Assembly: GCA_023410905.1 (NCBI GenBank)
Contig: JAEYPL010000353.1
Location: 1 to 46,716 of the forward strand
Source: Pseudomonadota bacterium
GTDB taxonomy: Bacteria > Pseudomonadota > Alphaproteobacteria > Rhizobiales > Hyphomicrobiaceae
DNA length: 46,716 nt
Direction of reading: 5' to 3'
Shown: piece by piece, positions 38,273-46,716 of the stretch
Layout: every line of letters starts with the position of its first letter
How positions within the stretch are numbered: the stretch's first letter is position 1
The notes under the pieces: model-generated
The model's input: only the letters and a program-made list of their open reading frames with translations
The model's database searches: none
Told to the model about the DNA's origin: nothing
Position numbers and translations under genes: made by a program

Positions 38273-38451
38273 GTTAAAGCTTGATTAAATCTGGCTTCAA
38301 GCCTGAATTGAAGCTCCGAAGTGCTTGATATTCGTTGCGGTCCTACTTGAAAGTGCGCGCGTTGCAGCAATGGTTGACCGAGGTCAAACAGGCCGCCGAA
38401 TACCAGCCTCACCGTTCCCCTCGTCAGTGCGTTCAGGCACACGGGGTGAGC

Positions 38452-41214
38452 ATGTCGAGCTCAGCAGTCAATCCAAGCGATCAAGGCCGCGCGCTCTGGC
38501 TCTCCACATTGGCCTTCACGGTCTGCTTCGCCGTGTGGACGATCTTCGCCATCATCGGCATTCAAATCAAAGCGGACCTGGGCCTCAGCGATACGCAGTT
38601 CGGACTGCTGGTCGGCACGCCGATTCTCACAGGGTCGCTCATCCGGCTGATCCTCGGCATCTGGTCGGACCAGTATGGCGGCCGTCTCGTTTACACACTG
38701 ACTATGCTCAGCGCTGCGGCGATGACCGCACTACTGACATTCGCCTACGACTATCCGACATTCCTCCTCGCCGCGCTCGGCGTGGGAATCGCGGGCGGTT
38801 CGTTCTCGGTCGGCGTGGCTTACGTCGTAAAGTGGTATCCAAAGGAGAAGCAAGGCACTGCGCTCGGAATCTTCGGCGCCGGTAACGTCGGTGCGGCCGT
38901 CACGAAGTTCGCCGCACCGGTCATCATGATCGCCTACGGCTGGAAGACCGTGGCGCTCGTGTGGGCTGCCGTGCTCGCGGTCACCGCGATCATCTTCTTC
39001 GTCTTCACCAAGGATGATCCGGATCTGGCCCGCCGCCGCGAAACAGGTCAGAAGCCGGAGCCGTTGTCTGCGATGCTCGGGCCGCTGAAGAGCGTCCAGG
39101 TCTGGCGCTTCTCGCTCTACTATTTCTTCGTCTTCGGCGCGTTCGTGGCGCTCGCCCTGTGGCTGCCGCGCTACCTAATCGGCGTCTACGGCCTCGACAT
39201 CGCCACGGCCGGCGCGATCGGCGCGCTGTACTCGATCCCCGCCTCGATCTTCCGCGCGTACGGCGGACATCTCTCCGACAAGTACGGCGCACGGCGCATC
39301 ATGTACTGGACCTTCCTCGTCTCGGTCGCGTGCACATTCGTCCTGTCCTATCCGCCGACGCAGTACATCGTTCAAGGCATTCACGGCCCAGTGACATTCT
39401 CGACGCGCATGGGACTCGTGGGCTTTGTCGTCGTCGCTTTCGTGCTCGGCTTCTTCATGAGCCTCGGCAAGGCCGCCGTCTACAAGCACATCCCGATCTA
39501 CTATCCGGATCGTGTCGGTGCTGTCGGCGGCATCGTCGGCCTCGTAGGAGGGCTCGGCGGCTTCGTCCTGCCGATCGCCTTCGGTGCGCTCAACGATCTG
39601 ACGGGCGTCTGGCAAAGCTGCTTCTGGCTGCTGTTCCTCATCGTCACTGTCTCGCTCGTGTGGATGCACTTCGCGATCCGCGAAATGGAGCGCTCGGCAT
39701 CCGAGGCCGGCGTGCCCGTGCGGAAGCTGCCGGAACTCCCCGAAATGCAGCCCGTGCACGGCACGGCTCAGGAAGGTGCTCTGGCCGCGAGAGGCGCCAT
39801 CCAGGACTGGCGGCCGGAGGAGAAGAATTTTTGGGAGGATCGCGGCAAGGCAATTGCACGCCGCAATCTGTGGATCTCGGTCCCTTGCCTGCTGCTCTCC
39901 TTTGCGGTGTGGATGGTGTGGTCCGTCGTCGTCGCCAAGCTGCCGAGCGTCGGCTTTGCCTTCGACAATGACCAGCTCTTCTGGCTGGCAGCCCTGCCGG
40001 GTCTCTCCGGCGCGACGCTGCGCATCTTCTACAGCTTCATGCCGGCGATCTTCGGCGGCCGCTTGTGGACGACACTCGCGACATGGTCGCTGCTCATCCC
40101 GGCAATGGGCATGGGCTTCGCGGTCCAGAACCCGAACACGCCATACTGGATCTTCCTTGGCCTCGCACTGCTCTGCGGGTTTGGTGGCGGCAACTTCGCC
40201 TCCTCCATGGCCAACATCTCCTTCTTCTTCCCAAAGTCGGAGAAGGGCAACGCACTCGCCATCAATGCGGGGCTCGGCAATCTCGGCGTCAGCGTCGTGC
40301 AGTTCGTGGTGCCGTTGGTGATCACGGCCGGCGTCTTCGGCTGGCTCGGCGGTGATCCGCAGACGGCAACCGTGAACGGCGTCACCACGACTCTGTGGTT
40401 GCAGAATGCCGGCTTCGTCTTCGTGCCTTTCATCGCGGCATCGGCCTTCGCCGCCTGGTTCGGCATGGACGACATCGCGAGCATGAAGGCGAGCTTCGCT
40501 GACCAATCGGTGATTTTCAGCCGGGCACACAACTGGATCATGTGCTGGCTCTACACCGGGACGTTCGGCTCCTTCATCGGCTTCTCGGCCGCGTTTCCCC
40601 TGCTCACGAAGGTGCTGTTTCCCGAGGTGAATGCGTTGCAGGTCGCCTTCCTCGGGCCGCTCGTCGGGGCCGTCGCACGGGCTGCTGCCGGCAAGCCCTG
40701 CGATCGCATCGGTGGTGGACGCATCACCTTCTGGGTATTCATCGCGATGTGTCTTGGCGTGCTGGGCATCCTCTATGCCATCGGCATGAAGGGCAGCCCC
40801 ACGGCGTTCCCGGCATTCTTCGCGAGCTTCCTCTTCCTGTTCGCCGCGACCGGCGTCGGCAATGCCTCCACCTTCCAGATGATCCCCGCGATCATGCGCA
40901 AGGAAGTCGCGCGTCTCGAGCCTCAGCTCCCTGCGCTCGACCGCGTCAAGCAGTCAGACAAGGAAGCGGCCGCCATCATCGGCTTCACCTCCGCGATCGC
41001 CGCGTTCGGCGCCTTCTTCATCCCGAAGAGCTTCGGCAGCTCGATCAGCCTGACCGGCGGCGCTGAAGCCGCACTCTACGGCTTCCTCGTCTTCTACCTG
41101 ACCTGCATCGCCATCACGTGGTGGTTCTACACGCGGCGTGGCGGCCTTCTCTTCGATATCGAGCGCGGCGGTGGGCCACAGGCGCCGACATCCGCCCTGA
41201 CACCCGTCAGATAG
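38452..41214 (+). CDS. narK: NarK1-NarK2 fused nitrate/nitrite transporter
   Basis: A 920-residue fusion of two major-facilitator domains of about 12 helices each. The first (about 10-420) begins LWLSTLAFTVCFAVWTIFAI, with GTPILTGSLIRLILGIWSDQ. It matches NarK1-type H+/nitrate symporters. A hydrophilic linker of about 70 residues contains the joining EEKNFWEDRGKAIARRNLWI. The second (about 475-900) has GFGGGNFASSMANISFFFP and AINAGLGNLGVSVVQFVVPL, typical of NarK2-type nitrate/nitrite antiporters. Fused NarK1K2 proteins are known from Paracoccus and relatives. ATG at 38452 is chosen because GGGGTGAGC precedes it; the open frame begins at TTG 38335 but that extension lacks transporter sequence. 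It opens the narKGHJ operon. Confidence 0.93.
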   Translation: MSSSAVNPSDQGRALWLSTLAFTVCFAVWTIFAIIGIQIKADLGLSDTQFGLLVGTPILTGSLIRLILGIWSDQYGGRLVYTLTMLSAAAMTALLTFAYDYPTFLLAALGVGIAGGSFSVGVAYVVKWYPKEKQGTALGIFGAGNVGAAVTKFAAPVIMIAYGWKTVALVWAAVLAVTAIIFFVFTKDDPDLARRRETGQKPEPLSAMLGPLKSVQVWRFSLYYFFVFGAFVALALWLPRYLIGVYGLDIATAGAIGALYSIPASIFRAYGGHLSDKYGARRIMYWTFLVSVACTFVLSYPPTQYIVQGIHGPVTFSTRMGLVGFVVVAFVLGFFMSLGKAAVYKHIPIYYPDRVGAVGGIVGLVGGLGGFVLPIAFGALNDLTGVWQSCFWLLFLIVTVSLVWMHFAIREMERSASEAGVPVRKLPELPEMQPVHGTAQEGALAARGAIQDWRPEEKNFWEDRGKAIARRNLWISVPCLLLSFAVWMVWSVVVAKLPSVGFAFDNDQLFWLAALPGLSGATLRIFYSFMPAIFGGRLWTTLATWSLLIPAMGMGFAVQNPNTPYWIFLGLALLCGFGGGNFASSMANISFFFPKSEKGNALAINAGLGNLGVSVVQFVVPLVITAGVFGWLGGDPQTATVNGVTTTLWLQNAGFVFVPFIAASAFAAWFGMDDIASMKASFADQSVIFSRAHNWIMCWLYTGTFGSFIGFSAAFPLLTKVLFPEVNALQVAFLGPLVGAVARAAAGKPCDRIGGGRITFWVFIAMCLGVLGILYAIGMKGSPTAFPAFFASFLFLFAATGVGNASTFQMIPAIMRKEVARLEPQLPALDRVKQSDKEAAAIIGFTSAIAAFGAFFIPKSFGSSISLTGGAEAALYGFLVFYLTCIAITWWFYTRRGGLLFDIERGGGPQAPTSALTPVR

Positions 41215-41242
41215 CTGCAACTGAAAATCGAGGCGACCGATC

Positions 41243-44200
41243 ATGAGCCACTTTCTCGACCGCCTGACCTTCTTCCGGAAGGTGTCCGAGCCCTTCGCCA
41301 ACGGCCACGGCGTGACGACGGCCGAGGACCGCTTGTGGGAAGACGGGTATCGCCGTCGCTGGCAACACGACAAGATTGTACGCTCGACGCACGGCGCGAA
41401 CTGCACCGGCTCCTGCTCGTGGAAGATCTACGTCAAGGGCGGCATCGTCACTTGGGAAACCCAGCAGACCGACTACCCGCGCACGCGCCCTGATCTCCCC
41501 AATCACGAGCCGCGCGGCTGCTCGCGCGGTGCGAGCTATAGCTGGTACCTCTATTCCGGCAATCGCGTGAAGTATCCGCTGATCCGCTCGCGCCTGCTCC
41601 GGCACTGGCGCGCGGCGCGCAAATCCATGGCACCCGTTGCGGCCTGGAAAAGCATCGTCGAGGATCCGAAGAAGCGGAACGATTACATCTCCGTGCGTGG
41701 TCACGGCGGGTTCGTTCGCGCGAAATGGGATGAGATCACCGAGATCATCGGCGCCGCGAACGCCTACACGGCAAAGACATACGGTCCCGATCGTGTCATC
41801 GGATTCTCGCCCATTCCCGCGATGTCCATGGTGTCGTACGCGGCGGGCTCGCGCTATCTGTCGCTGCTCGGCGGCGTGTGCATGTCGTTCTATGACTGGT
41901 ACTGCGATCTGCCGCCGGCCTCGCCGCAGACCTGGGGTGAACAGACCGACGTTCCCGAGAGCGCCGACTGGTACAATGCCGGCTTCATCATCCTGTGGGG
42001 TTCGAACGTCCCGCAGACCCGCACGCCGGATGCGCACTTCTATACCGAGGCGCGCTATCGCGGCACCAAGAGCGCCGTGATCTGCCCGGACTACTCGGAA
42101 GCCTCCAAGTTCGGCGACATCTGGCTTTCGGTGAAGCAGGGGACGGACGCCGCCCTCGCCATGGCCATGGGGCACGTGATCCTCAAGGAGTATCACGTCG
42201 ATCGCCAAGCCAGGTATTTCCGCGACTACGTGCGCCAGTACACCGACATGCCCATGCTGGTGCGACTCGTGCGGCAGAATGGGCGCCTCGTTCCGGACCG
42301 CTTCGTGCGCGCAAGCGACTTTGCGCAGAGCCTCGGAGAGACGAACAATCCCGACTGGAAGACCGTCGCCTATGACGAAGAGAGCGCCACGATCGTCGTG
42401 CCGAACGGCTCGGTCGGATTCCGCTGGGGCGAGACAGGGAAATGGAACATCGAGGAGAAGGAGTCGGGCGGTCGCGCAACGACACTCCGTCTCTCGCTCG
42501 CCGATGTGAGTGACGAGTTCGCCGACGTCGCATTTCCCTACTTTGGCAATATCGAGCACGAGCACTTCACACACTCGGATCACGCGAGCGTCCTCGATCG
42601 TCGCGTACCGGTCAAGAAGCTGACGCTCGCCGAAGGCGAAACCCTCGTCGCGACGGTGCACGACCTCTTCATGGCAAACTACGGCGTGGATCGCGGCTTC
42701 GGCGGGGAGAACGTCGCCAAGTCCTATGACGAGGACACACCCTATACGCCGGCCTGGGCCGAGCGCATCACAGGCGTCTCGCGCGACAAGATCATCCAGG
42801 TCGCGCGCGAGTTCGCGACAAATGCGGAGAAGACCAACGGCCGCTCCATGGTGATCATTGGCGCCGCGATGAACCACTGGTACCACTGCGATATGAATTA
42901 CCGCGGCGTGATCAACATGCTGGTCATGTGCGGCTGCATCGGCCAGTCGGGGGGCGGCTGGTCCCACTACGTCGGGCAAGAAAAGCTGCGCCCGCAGGCA
43001 GGATGGGCACCGTTGGCGTTCGCGCTCGACTGGGGACGCCCGCCGCGCCAGCAGAATTCGACGTCGTTCTTCTACGTGCACTCCGACCAGTGGCGCTACG
43101 AGACGATGCACACGACGGACATCCTCTCACCGACCGCGCCCGCGGGACCATGGGATGGTGCGATTATCGACTACAATATCCGCGCCAACCGCATGGGCTG
43201 GCTGCCGGCCTATCCGACACTGACGCAGAATTCGCTCTCCATCGCGAAGAAGGCAGCGGATGCCAGGCTCGAAGCGAAGGACTACGTCGCCGGGGCGTTG
43301 AAGTCTGGCGATTTGTCCTTCGCGTGGGAGGATCCCGACAGCCCGCAGAACTTCCCGCGCAACATGTTCGTATGGCGCTCGAACATTCTCGGCAGTTCCG
43401 GCAAGGGGCACGAGTATTTCCTTAAGCACCTGCTCGGCACATCACACGGCGTGCTTGGCAAGGACCTCGGCGAGGAAGGTCGCGAGAAGCCGAAGGAAGT
43501 GCGCTGGCACGATGACGCCCCACGCGGCAAACTCGACCTGCTGGTGACGCTCGACTTTCGCATGTCGACGACGTGCGTCTACTCCGACATCGTGCTCCCG
43601 ACCGCGACGTGGTACGAGAAGAACGATCTCAATACCTCCGACATGCACCCGTTCATCCATCCGCTGACCGGCGCGGTGGACCCCGCCTGGGAAGCGAAGT
43701 CGGATTGGGAGATCTATAAGGCCATAGCGAAGGCCTTCTCGCGCGTGGCGCCTGAAGTGCTCGGCGTCGAGAAGGACGTCGTCCTCACGCCCATCATGCA
43801 CGACAGTCCCGGCGAGATCGCGCAGGCGTTCGAACCCAAGGACTGGAAGTCAGGCGCCTGTGAGCCGATCCCCGGCAAGACCATGCCCGCAGTCGCAGTG
43901 GTCGAGCGCGACTATCCGAACCTCTACAAGCGCTTCACAGCCCTCGGCCCGCTCATGGAGAAGGTCGGGAACGGCATCAAGGGCATTGCCTGGCAGACCG
44001 GGCACGAGGTCGAACATCTCAAGCATCTCAACGGTGTCGTGACCGAGGAGGGAGCGACCAAGGGAATGGCGCGCATCGACAGCGACATCGATGCGGCGGA
44101 AGTTCTGCTCATGCTCGCGCCGGAAACCAACGGCGAGGTCGCAGTGAAGTCCTGGGAAGCACTCTCGAAGACCACCGGACGGCAGCACGCGCACCTCGCG

Positions 44201-44986
44201 CTGCCCAAGGAGGATGAGAAGATCCGCTTCCGCGACGTCGTCGCGCAGCCGCGCAAGATCATCTCCGCCCCGACCTGGTCCGGGCTCGAGAGCGAAAAGG
44301 TCTGTTACAACGCCGGCTACACGAACGTCCATGAGCTGATCCCGTGGCGCACGCTGACGGGTCGCCAGCAGCTCTATCAGGATCACCTCTGGATGCGCGC
44401 CTTTGGCGAGGGCTTCTGCGTCTATCGTCCGCCCGTCGACCTGCGCACGATCAAGCCCGTGCAGGGCATGAAGCCCAATGGCGAAAAGGAAGTGGTGCTG
44501 AATTTCATCACGCCACACCAGAAATGGGGCATCCACTCCACTTACACCGACAACCTGCTCATGCTCACGCTGTCGCGCGGAGGTCCCATCGTATGGCTCT
44601 CCGAAGTCGATGCACGCAAGGCAGGGCTCGTCGATAACGATTGGGTCGAAGCCTACAACAGCAATGGCGCGCTGGTGGCACGCGCGGTCGTTTCTCAGCG
44701 CATGAAGGAAGGCACGATCTTCATGTACCACGCGCAGGAGAAGATCGTGAACGTGCCGGGCTCCGAGATGACCGGGCAGCGTGGCGGCATCCATAACTCG
44801 GTGACGCGCGCCGTTCTGAAGCCGACCCACATGATCGGCGGGTATGTCCAGCTCGCCTATGGCTTCAACTACTACGGCACGATCGGAACAAACCGCGACG
44901 AGTTCGTCGTCGTGCGCAAGCTCAGCAGCGTCGACTGGCTCGAGCGCCCGCTAGGGGCCGCACCCGCTGTCCAGGCCGCCGAATAA
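41243..44986 (+). CDS. narG: Respiratory nitrate reductase alpha subunit NarG
   Basis: A 1247-residue molybdopterin enzyme that reduces nitrate to nitrite at the cytoplasmic face. The N terminus MSHFLDRLTFF leads to the FS0 cluster ligands H50, C54, C58 (HGANCTGSCSWKIYVKGG) and C93 (RGCSRGA). The Mo ligand Asp is D222 in FYDWYCDLPPASPQTWGEQT, and WGSNVPQTRTPDAHF follows. The C-terminal dinucleotide-binding part has PHQKWGIHSTYTDNLLML. Length and motifs are typical of NarG. GAGGCGACC stands before the ATG. It is in an operon with narK upstream (28 bp) and narH downstream (14 bp). No frameshift or missing residue was seen. Confidence 0.97.
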   Translation: MSHFLDRLTFFRKVSEPFANGHGVTTAEDRLWEDGYRRRWQHDKIVRSTHGANCTGSCSWKIYVKGGIVTWETQQTDYPRTRPDLPNHEPRGCSRGASYSWYLYSGNRVKYPLIRSRLLRHWRAARKSMAPVAAWKSIVEDPKKRNDYISVRGHGGFVRAKWDEITEIIGAANAYTAKTYGPDRVIGFSPIPAMSMVSYAAGSRYLSLLGGVCMSFYDWYCDLPPASPQTWGEQTDVPESADWYNAGFIILWGSNVPQTRTPDAHFYTEARYRGTKSAVICPDYSEASKFGDIWLSVKQGTDAALAMAMGHVILKEYHVDRQARYFRDYVRQYTDMPMLVRLVRQNGRLVPDRFVRASDFAQSLGETNNPDWKTVAYDEESATIVVPNGSVGFRWGETGKWNIEEKESGGRATTLRLSLADVSDEFADVAFPYFGNIEHEHFTHSDHASVLDRRVPVKKLTLAEGETLVATVHDLFMANYGVDRGFGGENVAKSYDEDTPYTPAWAERITGVSRDKIIQVAREFATNAEKTNGRSMVIIGAAMNHWYHCDMNYRGVINMLVMCGCIGQSGGGWSHYVGQEKLRPQAGWAPLAFALDWGRPPRQQNSTSFFYVHSDQWRYETMHTTDILSPTAPAGPWDGAIIDYNIRANRMGWLPAYPTLTQNSLSIAKKAADARLEAKDYVAGALKSGDLSFAWEDPDSPQNFPRNMFVWRSNILGSSGKGHEYFLKHLLGTSHGVLGKDLGEEGREKPKEVRWHDDAPRGKLDLLVTLDFRMSTTCVYSDIVLPTATWYEKNDLNTSDMHPFIHPLTGAVDPAWEAKSDWEIYKAIAKAFSRVAPEVLGVEKDVVLTPIMHDSPGEIAQAFEPKDWKSGACEPIPGKTMPAVAVVERDYPNLYKRFTALGPLMEKVGNGIKGIAWQTGHEVEHLKHLNGVVTEEGATKGMARIDSDIDAAEVLLMLAPETNGEVAVKSWEALSKTTGRQHAHLALPKEDEKIRFRDVVAQPRKIISAPTWSGLESEKVCYNAGYTNVHELIPWRTLTGRQQLYQDHLWMRAFGEGFCVYRPPVDLRTIKPVQGMKPNGEKEVVLNFITPHQKWGIHSTYTDNLLMLTLSRGGPIVWLSEVDARKAGLVDNDWVEAYNSNGALVARAVVSQRMKEGTIFMYHAQEKIVNVPGSEMTGQRGGIHNSVTRAVLKPTHMIGGYVQLAYGFNYYGTIGTNRDEFVVVRKLSSVDWLERPLGAAPAVQAAE

Positions 44987-45000
44987 GAGGAACAAGGCAG

Positions 45001-46524
45001 ATGAAGGTCCGCGCTCAGATTGCGATGGTGCTCAACCTCGACAAGTGCATTGGCTGTCATACGTGCTCGGTGACGTGCAAGAACGTGTGGACCAGCCGCG
45101 AGGGCATGGAATACGCCTGGTTCAACAACGTCGAGACGAAGCCGGGCATCGGCTACCCGAAGGAATGGGAGAACCAGGAACGCTGGAACGGCGGCTGGAA
45201 GCGCAAGCGCAACGGCAAGATCGAGCCGAAGATCGGTGGCAAGTGGCGCGTCCTCGCCAACATCTTCGCCAATCCCGACCTGCCCGAGCTCGACGACTAC
45301 TACGAGCCCTTCACCTTCGACTACGAGCACCTTCAGAAGGCGCCGGAGCTCCAGGCGTTCCCGACCGCGCGACCGCGCTCGCTGGTGTCGGGCGAACGCA
45401 TGGAGAAGATCGAGTGGGGGCCGAACTGGGAGGAAATTCTCGGCGGCGAGTTTTCCAAGCGTTCGGCCGACGTGAACTTCGAGGGTGTGCAGAAGGAGAT
45501 CTACGGGCAGTTCGAAAATACGTTCATGATGTATCTGCCGCGACTCTGCGAGCACTGCCTCAATCCGACCTGCGTCGCGGCGTGCCCGTCCGGCGCCATC
45601 TACAAGCGCGAGGAAGATGGCATCGTCCTCATCGATCAGGACAAGTGCCGCGGGTGGCGCATGTGCGTCTCCGGCTGCCCATACAAGAAGATCTATTTCA
45701 ACTGGTCGAGCGGCAAGAGCGAGAAGTGCATCTTCTGCTATCCGCGCATCGAAGCTGGGCAGCCGACCGTCTGCTCCGAAACATGCGTCGGGCGCATCCG
45801 CTATCTCGGAGTCGTTCTCTATGATGCCGACCGCATCGAGGAAGCCGCGAGCGCTCCCGACGAGAAGGATCTCTACGAGGCGCAGCTCGGATTGTTTCTC
45901 GATCCGAGCGATCCGAGCGTGATCTCGCAAGCGCGCGCCGATGGCGTGCCCGATGCGTGGCTTGAGGCGGCGCGGAAATCGCCGATCTGGAAGATGGCCA
46001 TGGAATGGAAGGTCGCCTTCCCGCTTCATCCCGAGTATCGCACGCTGCCCATGGTCTGGTACGTGCCGCCGCTCTCGCCAATCACGGCGGCCGCAGAAGC
46101 CGGCAAGATGGGCATCGACGGCGCGATGCCCGACGTGCGCTCGCTGCGCATCCCGCTCAAGTATCTCGCGAACCTGCTGACCGCGGGCGACGAGAGGCCC
46201 GTCGCGACAGGCCTCGAGCGGATGCTCGCCATGCGCGCCTACATGCGGGCGAAGACGATCGACGGCGTGATCGACGAGGCGATCGCGAGGAAGGTCGGGC
46301 TTACCGGCCTGCAAATCGAGGAGATGTACCACGTAATGGCGATCGCCAATTACGAAGACCGGTTCGTCATCCCGACCACCCATCGTGAAGTCACCGAGGA
46401 TGCCTACGAGCTTCGCGGTCAATGCGGCTTCACGTTCGGCGATGGCTGCATGCCGAGCGACAACCGCGTGAACCTGTTCGGCGGCGTCAAGCTCAAGAAC
46501 GAGCGCCCGAAGGTGGAGGCCTGA
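45001..46524 (+). CDS. narH: Respiratory nitrate reductase beta subunit NarH
   Basis: A 507-residue Fe-S electron-transfer subunit. Four Cys groups are visible: KCIGCHTCSVTCKNVW (C16, C19, C22, C26), CEHCLNPTCVAACPSGAIYK, CRGWRMCVSGCPYKKIYF (with Trp replacing one Cys, giving the [3Fe-4S] cluster) and KCIFCYPRIEAG with TVCSETCVGRIRY. These carry electrons from NarI heme to NarG. The C-terminal helical domain typical of NarH follows. It lies 14 bp after narG with AAGAGGAACAAGGCAG before the ATG and 2 bp before narJ, so the operon order is the canonical one. Confidence 0.97.
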   Translation: MKVRAQIAMVLNLDKCIGCHTCSVTCKNVWTSREGMEYAWFNNVETKPGIGYPKEWENQERWNGGWKRKRNGKIEPKIGGKWRVLANIFANPDLPELDDYYEPFTFDYEHLQKAPELQAFPTARPRSLVSGERMEKIEWGPNWEEILGGEFSKRSADVNFEGVQKEIYGQFENTFMMYLPRLCEHCLNPTCVAACPSGAIYKREEDGIVLIDQDKCRGWRMCVSGCPYKKIYFNWSSGKSEKCIFCYPRIEAGQPTVCSETCVGRIRYLGVVLYDADRIEEAASAPDEKDLYEAQLGLFLDPSDPSVISQARADGVPDAWLEAARKSPIWKMAMEWKVAFPLHPEYRTLPMVWYVPPLSPITAAAEAGKMGIDGAMPDVRSLRIPLKYLANLLTAGDERPVATGLERMLAMRAYMRAKTIDGVIDEAIARKVGLTGLQIEEMYHVMAIANYEDRFVIPTTHREVTEDAYELRGQCGFTFGDGCMPSDNRVNLFGGVKLKNERPKVEA

Positions 46525-46526
46525 AC

Positions 46527-46716
46527 ATGAAGACGCTCAAAGTCCTCTCCGCACTTCTCACTTATCCGAGTGACGATCTCATCGCCGCCGCGCCAGAGAT
46601 GAAGAACATTCTCGTGCGCGAGAATGTTCTGAAGCGGCATGATCGCGCCGCCGTCGGAGCCCTCATCGACGATATCGCCGGGCGCGATCTCTTCGATGGG
46701 CAGGAGCGCTACATTC
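46527..46716 (+). CDS. narJ: Nitrate reductase chaperone NarJ (5' part; cut by window end)
   Basis: The first 63 codons of NarJ, the chaperone that helps insert the molybdenum cofactor into NarG. They read KTLKVLSALLTYPSDDLIAA followed by EMKNILVRENVLKRHDRAAV and IDDIAGRDLFDGQERYI, matching the NarJ start (LSALLxYP and LxDxQExYV). The ATG is 2 bp after the narH stop. narI is expected beyond the window. Confidence 0.9.
   Translation, partial: MKTLKVLSALLTYPSDDLIAAAPEMKNILVRENVLKRHDRAAVGALIDDIAGRDLFDGQERYI

Noticed and set aside
41207..43111. A 634-codon minus-strand open frame
   Set aside because: It is antisense to narG and has no recognisable domain.
1..46716. CRISPR arrays, tRNA or rRNA genes, prophage
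   Set aside because: No regularly spaced repeats, cloverleaf-like segments, rRNA sequence or phage structural genes were recognised by eye; a tRNAscan-SE or CRISPR search would be decisive.

Overview
The window looks like the chromosome of a facultatively anaerobic, nitrate-respiring alphaproteobacterium, probably of the order Hyphomicrobiales (genus not determinable here). Reasons: high GC, FixL-type PAS domain, FNR/FixK-type boxes, small DUF465 and DUF6455 proteins, a NarK1-NarK2 fusion ahead of narGHJ, and an NsrR/Rrf2 regulator. No rRNA, tRNA, CRISPR array or prophage was seen.

Layout. (1) 1-4850, minus strand: an operon running DASS anion transporter, Zn alcohol dehydrogenase, HlyD adaptor, RbbA-like ABC ATPase (cut by the window edge), behind an FNR-type box. 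(2) 4970-7570: a graveyard of IS3-family transposase remnants and a broken MacB/FtsX-type ABC transporter whose ATPase gene carries an internal inverted segment. (3) 7637-18060: stress and energy island with two universal stress proteins, a four-CBS protein, small c-type cytochromes, a P2-type cation ATPase, and a coupled kinase-like/AAA protein plus acyl-CoA synthetase-GNAT fusion. (4) 18100-22290: ABC-2 permease and IS3 fragments, a third Usp coupled to a cytochrome-like protein lacking the heme His, a DksA/TraR protein, DUF465 and small membrane proteins. (5) 22290-31330: P1B-4 metal ATPase, cytochrome c, Spy-like protein, FixL-like hybrid kinase, a decayed amino-acid permease, two DUF6455 proteins and a CBS-BON protein. 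(6) 31329-36490: a Crp-like protein with a degenerate C terminus, a DevBCA-like ABC exporter, a truncated globin and a membrane protein. (7) 36483-46716: NsrR, a Crp/Fnr regulator, then narK1K2-narG-narH-narJ (narJ cut by the window end).

How it fits together. At least seven TTGA-N6-TCAA-type boxes lie in intergenic regions. Six are centred 64-74 bp upstream of the start codon of a gene or operon, which is a coherent signature of one FNR/FixK-class regulon. The target functions (Usp, CBS, cation ATPase, acyl-CoA synthetase/acetyltransferase, anion transport, ABC export, nitrate respiration) match a low-oxygen survival programme. A FixL-like hybrid kinase with the conserved heme-ligand position and two Crp/Fnr-type proteins lie in the same window. 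A perfect 11-5-11 palindrome matching the NsrR operator sits between nsrR and the membrane protein-globin operon, adding nitric-oxide control beside nitrate reduction. Interspersed pseudogenes (two ABC transporters, an APC permease, DUF465, cytochrome c, IS3 pieces) show the region is being rearranged and eroded.
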